NCBI RefSeq assembly: GCF_009812035.1
Contig: NZ_VZIZ01000015.1
Coordinates: forward strand, 93,493 to 157,492
Length of the DNA stretch: 64,000 nucleotides
Source of the DNA: Psychrobacter nivimaris
Lineage (GTDB): Bacteria; Pseudomonadota; Gammaproteobacteria; Pseudomonadales; Moraxellaceae
Reading direction: 5' to 3'
Positions 9,294-20,386 of this stretch are shown here, one piece after another. The translations under genes were made by a program, and so were the position numbers. The notes below the pieces were generated by a model. It worked only from the letters and a program-made list of their open reading frames with translations, ran no database searches and was not told where the DNA came from. How positions within the stretch are numbered: the first letter of the stretch is position 1; each line of letters starts with the position of its first letter.

Positions 9294-10555
9294 ACGAGCT
9301 TAGCTGTCTTTGGCGACTGTCGACGAAACCATACCAATAGTACAAATCCGATCATTAATCCGATAGCAGCGACAAGCAACCCTGCATTGAAATTGCCATC
9401 TCTCCCTGCCAGTGCCACTGTCACCAAAGGTCCCAAAAACTGCCCCAATGCATAAGCCAACGTTGCCAAAGCAATCAGTAAATTAGAATAGGCAGGATTG
9501 ATGTTTTTAAACAGCGTCAGTGTCATCGATACCATACCGACGAAGGTCAATCCCAAAATCGCAGCATTGCCATATAATCCAAATGCACCATCAAACCATA
9601 TCGGCAAGCACATCCCAAATGCTTGCAATACCGTCAGCCCCATTAAGGTTTTTATCTCACCGATACGTTTGGCAAGCGCGCCCCATAGGGGGTTTGACAA
9701 CATCGCAAAAATACCAACGACCAACCAAATCATGAGTCCAGCATACGTCTGTGTTGTTAGACGTTGTGCTGCCATAACGGGTAAAAAAGTTGCTGAGCTG
9801 ATATAACCAAACCCTGCCAGTACGTAGCTGACGAAAAGTAAAGTAAGCGCTTTATGGTGTCCAGAAATTGCTTCGTATAAGGAGCGTTTAAAGTTTACAT
9901 AGGTCTGGTGCACTGACACGTGTTGTTTGGCATCAATCTGCTGTGAATCAACAGCCCGTACTTGTCTTGGCTTTATCGCATACAGTAGCCATACAAGCGG
10001 CAAACTGGTGACACCTGCGACTAGCCAAATTACATCGAAGTGATAGCCTAGTTTTAATAGCCACCACGTCACGATGGCAGAGGCGCTAATGCCAACGCCA
10101 ATACCTGCATAATGGACTGCTGACAATACAGAACGGCGCTCAGGGCTGAGGGTTTGAATCACAAATGATGAGCTTAGAATCATCGCCACGCCACTTGCAA
10201 TGCCTGCAATTAAGCGAATGATATACCATAGCGTGAGCGACATATTTGGTATGACGAGTAACATCGTGGTGACAACACTGATAATCGCCCACAGCGTCAT
10301 CGCCTGCCATGTCGAGCGCTGAGGCACAAACATAGCGATAAGAGCGCCAATAAAGTAACCGATATAATTGATTGATGCCAACCAGCCTGCAATCGTCGTT
10401 GATAACGACAATTGCACCATAATATCAGGTAAGGTGGCGGTAAACAGGAAGCGTCCATAACCCATGACGACTGCCATGCAGTACATACCGATACAGGCAA
10501 TGGCAGCTTCGTTGGTAATCATCGGGATCATACGGCTTTTAAAAGCAGTCATCAT
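9290..10555 (-). CDS. MFS transporter, YbfB/YjiJ type
   Basis: The protein is about 421 residues with twelve predicted membrane segments. The N-terminal GYGRFLFTATLPDIM and IMVQLSLSTTIAGWLASINYIG are typical of YbfB/YjiJ-like major facilitator permeases. Substrate is unknown. The start is uncertain: I favour ATG 10555, while ATG 10531 and an upstream TTG at 10588 are open and none has a clear ribosome binding site. The gene is convergent with the Lrp-type regulator and shares 4 bp with its end. No terminator is visible between them. Confidence 0.8.
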   Translation of the reverse strand: MMTAFKSRMIPMITNEAAIACIGMYCMAVVMGYGRFLFTATLPDIMVQLSLSTTIAGWLASINYIGYFIGALIAMFVPQRSTWQAMTLWAIISVVTTMLLVIPNMSLTLWYIIRLIAGIASGVAMILSSSFVIQTLSPERRSVLSAVHYAGIGVGISASAIVTWWLLKLGYHFDVIWLVAGVTSLPLVWLLYAIKPRQVRAVDSQQIDAKQHVSVHQTYVNFKRSLYEAISGHHKALTLLFVSYVLAGFGYISSATFLPVMAAQRLTTQTYAGLMIWLVVGIFAMLSNPLWGALAKRIGEIKTLMGLTVLQAFGMCLPIWFDGAFGLYGNAAILGLTFVGMVSMTLTLFKNINPAYSNLLIALATLAYALGQFLGPLVTVALAGRDGNFNAGLLVAAIGLMIGFVLLVWFRRQSPKTAKLV

Positions 10556-10683
10556 GACAGAGCCATTTTTGTGGCAATTAGCACACAATCCTTTGTGTTA
10601 GACAGTCAAAAGCAGTAATAAATAAACGCAGAAATAGAGAAGTTATTAGATATATTAGGCCAGCATAAAGTTATTAGCGAAAA

Positions 10684-12027
10684 CTATGATACGTCTAACG
10701 CTGGTGTCTCTACTGTATCCTGCCCTAGCATTTGCACCCGCTGATCGCTAAACATATCCATATCTGGAGCTAGCGTACGCATAAACCGATCAAAATACAA
10801 CATCTGTTTGGTCAATAGAGCGAAGTCTCGTGGGAAATGGATGCCATGACGTTTGCCAACCTCAACAATCTCAAGCATCATTTTATTCAGCTCATCGGCT
10901 TGCTCTTTACTATTGAAAGGTACACCGCTCGTAAAGGTCTTATCTTCTGCCATGATGGTTGTCATCATACGCTGCAAATCATTCCCCAATGCAGCCACAT
11001 CGACTTTATTGCCACCATGTGTCATTTCCATATCAATCATATGGCGAGCCATGGCTTGATAGTCGCTGTCTTGCATGGCTTGCATCATGCCCATGCACGC
11101 ACGCCAGCTCTCAGCTTTGAGTTTACCGACAATACCAAAATCCAAAAATCCAATACGACCATCAGTCAATAGCATCAAATTACCAGCGTGTAAATCCGCA
11201 TGGAAACTATTGCATAACATGAGACTGGCAAACCATGTATTTAAAGTGTCTGCCATGACTTGTGCAGGATCAGCACAGTATTGGCGCATGAGCGACTCAT
11301 CGACCATAGAGACGCCATATAGACGGCTCATCGTCAGTACACGCTTGGTGGTAAGATCCTCATAGACGGTTGGTGCAACGACACGAGTATTGCCTGATAC
11401 CGCTAAGAACTGCTGAAAATCGCGAATATTCTGTGCTTCAGCGATAAAGTCAGTCTCGGCAAGCATACGCAAACGAATCTCATCGATAATCGGCGCAATA
11501 CTCGCAAATTTCATCGATGGCATCAGTATTTCAAGTAGCTTAGTTACGCCATGCAATACACCCAAGTCGGTCTGCATGATGGTTTCGACGCCAGGCTTTT
11601 GTACCTTTAGCACCACTTCGTTACCATTGTGCAGACGAGCTGCATGCACTTGAGCGATAGAAGCTGATGCTAGTGGCTCTGAGTCAATATGAGCAAACGT
11701 ATCATCAAGGGTCATGTCATCAGTCGCCAGCTCTTCTTTTAGCACTTGCTCGATATAAGCATAAGACAATGGCGTGGTTTGATCCAAGCAACTCTGGAAT
11801 GCCTTAACATAATCACGTGGAAACAATGACGGTGTACTGGCGATAAATTGACCGATTTTGACATAAGTCGTGCCTAACTGCTCAAAAGTTTCTTTGAGTA
11901 GCATCGCGTCAGGTTTCTCACCTTTTGCCACTCTTAGCGCAGACAGACCTGCCACGCTCGCTGTTTGGCGAACACGGTTCATGACATTAAAAGTATGCTT
12001 TAATAAATGCGGACGATGAATTTTCAT
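10684..12027 (-). CDS. ABC1/UbiB-family atypical kinase-like protein
   Basis: The 447-residue protein carries the ABC1 (ADCK/UbiB) fold. The KxGQ motif is in TYVKIGQFIAS and the Ala-rich nucleotide loop is ASASIAQVHAA. The ATP-binding lysine is in VVLKVQKPG, and E-T-D-F-I-A-E-A-x-N also matches the family. The catalytic and metal motifs are FHADLHAGNLML and FLDFGIVG. UbiB-type members support ubiquinone synthesis. This protein lacks the two C-terminal membrane helices of E. coli UbiB and no other ubi gene is nearby, so I do not call it ubiB. ATG 12027 is chosen over an upstream TTG. Confidence 0.85.
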   Translation of the reverse strand: MKIHRPHLLKHTFNVMNRVRQTASVAGLSALRVAKGEKPDAMLLKETFEQLGTTYVKIGQFIASTPSLFPRDYVKAFQSCLDQTTPLSYAYIEQVLKEELATDDMTLDDTFAHIDSEPLASASIAQVHAARLHNGNEVVLKVQKPGVETIMQTDLGVLHGVTKLLEILMPSMKFASIAPIIDEIRLRMLAETDFIAEAQNIRDFQQFLAVSGNTRVVAPTVYEDLTTKRVLTMSRLYGVSMVDESLMRQYCADPAQVMADTLNTWFASLMLCNSFHADLHAGNLMLLTDGRIGFLDFGIVGKLKAESWRACMGMMQAMQDSDYQAMARHMIDMEMTHGGNKVDVAALGNDLQRMMTTIMAEDKTFTSGVPFNSKEQADELNKMMLEIVEVGKRHGIHFPRDFALLTKQMLYFDRFMRTLAPDMDMFSDQRVQMLGQDTVETPALDVS

Positions 12028-12122
12028 AAAAAACAACTATGGTAATAAGAAGAATGTTTGAAGATAGGCAATACAATATAAAAATGCGTTAAAATCAGAT
12101 TACTCAGTTATAGTAGGTTCAA

Positions 12123-12202
12123 TATAATTTGGATACAAGGAAGGCGAGTGAAAGTACTACAAGTCGTAGACTAAGCAAGCCTGACACCGTATCCAATTTA
12201 TA
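12123..12202. repeat. 80-bp palindromic element overlapping the moeB stop
   Basis: The terminal inverted repeats are TATAATTTGGATAC at 12123-12136 and its near-perfect reverse complement at 12189-12202, 13 of 14 matching. Inside is a second, shorter dyad (CTAC/GTAG around 12157-12169). The moeB stop codon lies within the right repeat. It looks like a short non-coding mobile or REP-like element; no second copy is in this window. Confidence 0.6.
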
Positions 12203-13007
12203 GAGAGTTGACTATAGGACTGCTACAGACAGGACACTGTGGGTCTTTTCGATAACCCATCAGCCGCTGCTGCATCTGACTACCATCCCATATGAGCAGC
12301 TTGTTTGTCAGTAGATTTTTGGTTAATCCTAAATATTGCAGTGCAGCATTGGCTTGCAAATTGCCCATGATGGCAGTGGTACTGGCCAGCACACCAGAGT
12401 TGGCACACGTACGTTCGTCAGCGGCTTCATCAGGTACTACTGAGCCGAACACGCAGTGATAACAACCAGTATCGAGCTGAGGTTCGAACAGTGCTAGCTG
12501 TCCTTGCATCGCAATCGCTGAGGCGGATAATAGTGGGATTTGGTAGCGTACACTAATGCGATTAATAATATCGCGCGTGGCAAAATTATCCGTACAGTCT
12601 AAGAGTAAGTCAGGCTTGCCTGCTGCCATATCGAGCAATTCATAAGCGTTGTCTTCATCTAATCGTGCGACTGTGCCGTAAGTCTTTATCAAGGGATTGA
12701 TGCGCGCTAACATTTGCGCTGCGGTCAGTGCTTTAGACTGACCGATATCTTCTGGCAAAAACAGCGTTTGCCGTTGTAGATTACTCGCCTCAATCTCATC
12801 ATCATCGATTAGATGGACATGGCCTACTCCAGCACGTACCAATGTCTCAGACGCAGGACAACCAAGGCCGCCTGCCCCTATTATGACCACACGTGCTGTC
12901 TTCAATCGCAGCTGAGCGTCCATATCCCAACCGTCTAATAATACTTGTCGAGCATAACGGAGCAGCTCTTCATCTGATAGCTGTACCATCTCTTCTACCA
13001 TATTCAT
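12198..13007 (-). CDS. moeB: HesA/MoeB/ThiF family adenylyltransferase
   Basis: E1-like enzymes of this family adenylate the C-terminal glycine of sulfur carriers such as MoaD or ThiS. The 269-residue protein has the ATP-binding loop VIIGAGGLGCPASETL near residues 41-56, the R-Q/N region NLQRQTLF, and DCTDNFATR. Paired zinc motifs CYHC and CPVC are present. It follows prmC by 41 bp, the common prmC-moeB arrangement. MoeB is the most likely identity, and a xanthine dehydrogenase elsewhere in the window needs molybdopterin. A ThiF role cannot be excluded. The C-terminus ends in the 80-bp palindromic element. Confidence 0.8.
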   Translation of the reverse strand: MNMVEEMVQLSDEELLRYARQVLLDGWDMDAQLRLKTARVVIIGAGGLGCPASETLVRAGVGHVHLIDDDEIEASNLQRQTLFLPEDIGQSKALTAAQMLARINPLIKTYGTVARLDEDNAYELLDMAAGKPDLLLDCTDNFATRDIINRISVRYQIPLLSASAIAMQGQLALFEPQLDTGCYHCVFGSVVPDEAADERTCANSGVLASTTAIMGNLQANAALQYLGLTKNLLTNKLLIWDGSQMQQRLMGYRKDPQCPVCSSPIVNSL

Positions 13008-13048
13008 CTACAACCTATAATCAAAGAAATCTACTACCAAAAAACTAT

Positions 13049-13921
13049 CTATTGAACTTGCCCTAGCGTGACGCGATCATTACCACCGTAATCTTTTACG
13101 GTATGTACTGATTCAAAACCACTATCCAAAAACAACTTGCGAACAGCATTACCTTGATCGTAGCCATGTTCAATAGCTAATAACCCACCCGTACAGAGAT
13201 ATATTGTTGCCTGCTGGACGATATGCTCGATATCAGCCAAACCCTGATTGGGTGCACTGAGCGCACTAATCGGTTCAGCTGTTAGTCCTGCCAAATGCTC
13301 GTCTGTCTCGTCAATATAAGGAGGGTTAGAGACGATGATATCAAACTGCGGCTCATCGCAAATAGGTAGCGCTTGATACCAACTGCTCTGGATAAACTCA
13401 ACATTGGCAACGTTATTGCTCACGGCGTTATGCTGAGCAACTTCAAGCGCCTCTGACGATAAATCAACCGCCACAATTTGCCAGTTAGCGTGCTTTAACT
13501 CATAGGCAAGACTGATAGCGATACAACCTGACCCTGTCCCTAAGTCTAGTAATCGCTTAGTATTAAGTTGCACTGGCTGAACGTTTATCCAGTTTAATAC
13601 CTGCTCGACCAGTACTTCGGTATCGGGTCTAGGAATCAAAGTATGCTCGTTCACTCTAAAGCTAAGCGACCAAAACTCCTGCTGTCCGGTTAGATACGCA
13701 AGCGGTATACCTTGCTGCATTTTCACCACGCCGTCATTGAACCGTGCGACTTCACTATCACTTAGCTGATAATCTTCATCAGTCATCAACGCTATCGCAG
13801 GCTTATCAATGACATGCACCAACCAGTCAGTGAACCAAAATGACGGCTGCTGATTATCTGACTCACCATTCGTCAGTTGTTGAATCTGCTGCTTGATTTG
13901 ACGAATGGTTGATACGGTCAT
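13049..13921 (-). CDS. prmC: Peptide chain release factor N5-glutamine methyltransferase
   Basis: PrmC methylates the glutamine of the GGQ motif in release factors RF1 and RF2. The 290-residue protein has an N-terminal helical domain (to about residue 95), the SAM-binding motif LLDLGTGSGCIAISLA, and the substrate-amide motif NPPYI that defines N5-glutamine methyltransferases. AAGAG lies 7 nt before the ATG. It sits 50 bp after ampG and 41 bp before moeB, probably in one transcript. prfA, a common neighbour, is not here. Confidence 0.93.
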   Translation of the reverse strand: MTVSTIRQIKQQIQQLTNGESDNQQPSFWFTDWLVHVIDKPAIALMTDEDYQLSDSEVARFNDGVVKMQQGIPLAYLTGQQEFWSLSFRVNEHTLIPRPDTEVLVEQVLNWINVQPVQLNTKRLLDLGTGSGCIAISLAYELKHANWQIVAVDLSSEALEVAQHNAVSNNVANVEFIQSSWYQALPICDEPQFDIIVSNPPYIDETDEHLAGLTAEPISALSAPNQGLADIEHIVQQATIYLCTGGLLAIEHGYDQGNAVRKLFLDSGFESVHTVKDYGGNDRVTLGQVQ

Positions 13922-13971
13922 AGATAGCTCTTAAAAAACAGTGGATGGATAAAGGTAAAATACTGCTGAGC

Positions 13972-15888
13972 CTACTCTGATGCGCGTGGTGGCTCTTTGG
14001 TATCGGTCAGGTTATGATTGGTTTTACTCAGCTTGTCACCTATCCCGTTACCACCGCTGCCATCATTATTATCATCGCCATAAATATCATCGTTATCACC
14101 AATGACAATATGTCTATCAACAAAGTAAATCAGTGCCAAAATTGGAATACCAATAGCAAAGGTAAAGATAAAGAAAAACGGATAACCCATATTATCGACG
14201 ATAGCACCAGAATAACCACCCATTACTTTTGGTATCAGGGTCATCAATGAGGAAAAAATCGCATACTGTACAGCAGTAAAGCGAATCGATGTCAGTGCTG
14301 ATAAGAAAGCGATAAATACAGCGCTTGCAAGGCCCGCAGCCAAGTTATCAAATATCACTGCCATATACATGATTGGCAGGCTACCTGGGTTATATGTCAA
14401 TACCACAAACAACAGGTTGGTCGCACACGCTAAAATCGCGCCTATCATCATGGCATGCATGATACGGAAACGCTGAGCCAAAATACCACCCAAGAAGCCA
14501 CCTGCAATTGCCATAATCACACCGACCAGTTTTACGGCATTGGCGATATCTGTTTTGCTAAAGCCCATATCTTGATAAAAGACGTTGGAGATCACGCCTG
14601 CGACGATATCTGAGATACGGTATAGACCAATCAAGGCTAAGAGTAGCAGGGCTTTTTTGCCATAACGTCGGAAAAAATCTAAGACAGGCTCGATCCATGT
14701 TGCCATGGCCACTTCTTTTTTCACCAGTCCTACTTGTACTAGTGCATAACCTGCTGCCATTGCCGCGCCTAGGCTTACTAACAAGTGCAAGGTTTCTACA
14801 AAGAAACTAGAAAACGCGCCTTCGAACTCTGGTAAGACTTGTCCCATCAATATATAAGCAGCGATAAAGGCAATCACTGAAAATACAAACAACGCTACCA
14901 GTCTGACGTAGTCTTCACGAGTTTCAGCGACCAACGGGGCTTTGTTAATGATTTTTGGTTGATTAATAATAAAGTACAGTAATAACAATGGCGCGCACGC
15001 GACCAATGCTAAAAAGTAAAATTTAATCGCTGGCATTACCATTAGTGGTATCAAGGCCACTGTGCTATCAAATACTGTATTGATCAAAATATTAATCAGG
15101 TAAATAACACCAAACAGCAGACCTGGGATAAGCAGTAACGCCGAATAAATTAGGAATACTTTTAAGTTACCCTTCTGCTTTTTACTTTGCAGGGTCTCAG
15201 CGGTTGGCTCATAACTAGCAAACGTCGTTAATACCCCTAACGTCATGACTCCTGCCATGATGTAATAGGTATTGCGCCATGCTTCATAACTATAAAACGT
15301 CTCATTTGAGCCGAAATAATCAGCCAAATATAACGCGCCTGCCCCTGCGACAATCATACCGATACGGTAGCCTGACACATAGATAGAGGACAAGATAGAC
15401 TGCATAGACGGCGGCGCAAGCTCAATACGGTACGCATCAATCACGATATCTTGCGTCGCAGAAGAGAACCCAAGCAGCACGGCCGCGCCTGCCATATAAA
15501 CCAAGACATCTTCGCTAACAGGATTTACCCTTGCCATCAAAAAGATTGCCAGCACGATAAGCAGCTGTGATACCACCATCCAACTACGACGACGCCCTAG
15601 CCACTTGGTCAAAAACGGTACAGGGAGCGCATCAATCAATGGCGCCCAAATAAACTTGAACGAATACCCCAGTGCTGCCCAGCTGAACATAGTGACGACA
15701 CTACGATCAATGCCTGCTTCTCTCAGCCATAGCGACAGACTTGAGAAAATCAGCAGAATAGGTATACCCGCTGAGAACCCCAAAAACAGCATAATAATGA
15801 CACGAGGATCGAGATAAGCTTTTGTAGCCTCGCCCCATGACTTTTTGGCAATTGGTTGATTGGGCGGTACAGATTTGACAGCAGACAT
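13972..15888 (-). CDS. ampG: AmpG-type muropeptide MFS permease
   Basis: AmpG imports anhydromuropeptides released during cell-wall turnover for recycling. The 638-residue protein has a hydrophobic profile with about fourteen segments. The N-terminal YLDPRVIIMLFLGFSAGIP and the loop KWLGRRRSWM match AmpG. The segment ATQDIVIDAYR is highly typical of the family. A long central insert and a hydrophilic Asn/Asp/Gly-rich tail (from about residue 600) make it longer than E. coli AmpG. GGTGAG precedes the ATG. It heads the ampG-prmC-moeB run. Confidence 0.9.
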   Translation of the reverse strand: MSAVKSVPPNQPIAKKSWGEATKAYLDPRVIIMLFLGFSAGIPILLIFSSLSLWLREAGIDRSVVTMFSWAALGYSFKFIWAPLIDALPVPFLTKWLGRRRSWMVVSQLLIVLAIFLMARVNPVSEDVLVYMAGAAVLLGFSSATQDIVIDAYRIELAPPSMQSILSSIYVSGYRIGMIVAGAGALYLADYFGSNETFYSYEAWRNTYYIMAGVMTLGVLTTFASYEPTAETLQSKKQKGNLKVFLIYSALLLIPGLLFGVIYLINILINTVFDSTVALIPLMVMPAIKFYFLALVACAPLLLLYFIINQPKIINKAPLVAETREDYVRLVALFVFSVIAFIAAYILMGQVLPEFEGAFSSFFVETLHLLVSLGAAMAAGYALVQVGLVKKEVAMATWIEPVLDFFRRYGKKALLLLALIGLYRISDIVAGVISNVFYQDMGFSKTDIANAVKLVGVIMAIAGGFLGGILAQRFRIMHAMMIGAILACATNLLFVVLTYNPGSLPIMYMAVIFDNLAAGLASAVFIAFLSALTSIRFTAVQYAIFSSLMTLIPKVMGGYSGAIVDNMGYPFFFIFTFAIGIPILALIYFVDRHIVIGDNDDIYGDDNNDGSGGNGIGDKLSKTNHNLTDTKEPPRASE

Positions 15889-18855
<2,967 letters not shown>

Positions 18856-18917
18856 GCTGAGTTTGAAATTGGTCAATACCGACTAATTAATAGTAATAAA
18901 TAACTTTATAACTAACG

Positions 18918-18950
18918 AACAGCTATCTTTTAGAAGGTAGCTGTTTTTTT
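18918..18950 (+). terminator. Terminator of katG
   Basis: The arms 18918-18929 and 18934-18945 pair over 12 positions with one G-U, a 4-nt loop and a run of seven T. The T-rich tail is then duplicated in tandem (18943-18957 and 18958-18971). Confidence 0.92.
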
Positions 18951-19021
18951 ATGCTTAGTTTTTTATGCTTAATAGTGACCGCTCTTTATAAGTTGTTAGG
19001 TCAAATGGCTTCTCTGGATAA

Positions 19022-19075
19022 ACAACGCTTACTGACTAAACAACATTTACTGACTAAACAACATTTACTGAACAA
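19022..19075. repeat. Three tandem copies of an 18-bp unit
   Basis: The consensus is ACAACATTTACTGACTAA. Copy 1 (19022-19039) and copy 3 (19058-19075) differ from copy 2 at two to three positions each. It lies in the 397-bp spacer between katG and the LysR gene, which otherwise holds only the katG terminator and AT-rich sequence. Confidence 0.88.
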
Positions 19076-19252
19076 ATAATTTTTTAGCATTGCAAAATAC
19101 AAATTCTATATTCATAATTATCATAAATTGATAGCTATTTATTATATACAAGAATAATAGCTTTGTTTTACACTACTTTATTACTGTATGTTCAGACATT
19201 TTTACTTTCATATACAGACGAGGTTTGTATATTTATACAATAGGATTAAGTT

Positions 19253-20182
19253 ATGGCAATCGACGTAGTGGTCAATCAGCGACATTTGCAAATTCAGCTC
19301 AAGCAGTTGGAAACAGTCTGGCATACGGTGATTAATGGCTATAACTTAAGTCAAGCAGCGACTGTGCTACACACCAGCCAATCGAGCTTGTCAAAACATA
19401 TCGCGGCACTTGAAAACCAACTGAAGACCGAAGTATTTATTCGTCAAGGAAAGCGTCTGACAGGGCTGACCACCATGGGTACGGCTCTTATGCCACATAT
19501 CGAGTCTATCTTTGCTGAAATCCGTACCATTGAAAACCTAAGTTTAGACTTTAATAATCCTAATATCGGTACGCTGACGATTGCTACCACTCACACGCAA
19601 GCGCGTTATGTACTGCCGCAAGTGGTTAAAGAGTTCAAAGATCGTTTCCCTAAAGTAAATCTGATTTTGCAACAGGCAGATCCTGAGACCATCGCTCAGA
19701 TGGTCATCCGCGGTCAAGCCGATATCGGTATTGCCACTGAGTCCTTGCTGCATAACAACTATTTAAGATGCTACCGTTACTATGACTGGACGCATCGCGT
19801 TATCGTACCGAGTGATCACGAACTGGCTAGCCAAGAGTCTATCGACTTGCCCACGCTTGCCAGCTATCCGATTGTGACCTATCACGGTGGTTTTACAGGA
19901 CGCGGCGCGATTGACAAGACGTTTGATGAAGCAGGACTGGAGCCAGATATTGTATTAGCGGCGCTCGATGCCGATGTGATCAGCACCTATGTCGGTCTAG
20001 GCCTAGGTATTGGTATCATCGCAGAAATGGCATTTGAGCCAAGCCATTATCAAAACCTGACTGCCATACCCGTCGATCATTTTGGTCGCTTTACCAGTTG
20101 GATGGCGGTACGCGATGATGCAGAAATCCGTCAATATGGTCGCGCTTTCATAGAGCTATGTCAAAAGCAATTTGCAAATTAA
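19253..20182 (+). CDS. CysB-like LysR family transcriptional regulator
   Basis: The 309-residue protein has a LysR winged helix at about residues 15-75 (LSQAATVLHTSQSSLSKHIA). Its effector domain has the CysB/Cbl-type signatures TTHTQARYVLP and GFTGRGAID. CysB and Cbl activate sulfur assimilation genes in response to O-acetylserine or sulfate status. No sulfur gene lies next to it. The downstream gene is a PQQ dehydrogenase, 204 bp away across a large inverted repeat. It could be CysB itself or a paralogue, so I give no symbol. Confidence 0.85.
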   Translation: MAIDVVVNQRHLQIQLKQLETVWHTVINGYNLSQAATVLHTSQSSLSKHIAALENQLKTEVFIRQGKRLTGLTTMGTALMPHIESIFAEIRTIENLSLDFNNPNIGTLTIATTHTQARYVLPQVVKEFKDRFPKVNLILQQADPETIAQMVIRGQADIGIATESLLHNNYLRCYRYYDWTHRVIVPSDHELASQESIDLPTLASYPIVTYHGGFTGRGAIDKTFDEAGLEPDIVLAALDADVISTYVGLGLGIGIIAEMAFEPSHYQNLTAIPVDHFGRFTSWMAVRDDAEIRQYGRAFIELCQKQFAN

Positions 20183-20298
20183 TGAGCATTTGTTAAATAA
20201 AGTATCTCAGACTTGCTCACCCTTACTAGACTGAGCTGTGGATGATAAAATAGATTCTAGAACGTTATTCAATGTTTCTTTTATATATCATTCACACT

Positions 20299-20349
20299 TG
20301 TATTGATATTTGGTCGAATGAAATTGATTTGCGACTAAATATCAATACA
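20299..20349. promoter_or_regulatory. 18-bp inverted repeat upstream of the PQQ dehydrogenase
   Basis: The arms TGTATTGATATTTGGTCG at 20299-20316 and its reverse complement at 20332-20349 match at 17 of 18 positions with a 15-nt spacer. No U-tract follows, so a regulatory dyad or stable 5' leader hairpin is more likely than a terminator. Confidence 0.65.
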
Positions 20350-20386
20350 TATTAACTTGCTCTTTTGTAAACAGGTGATACCGCTC

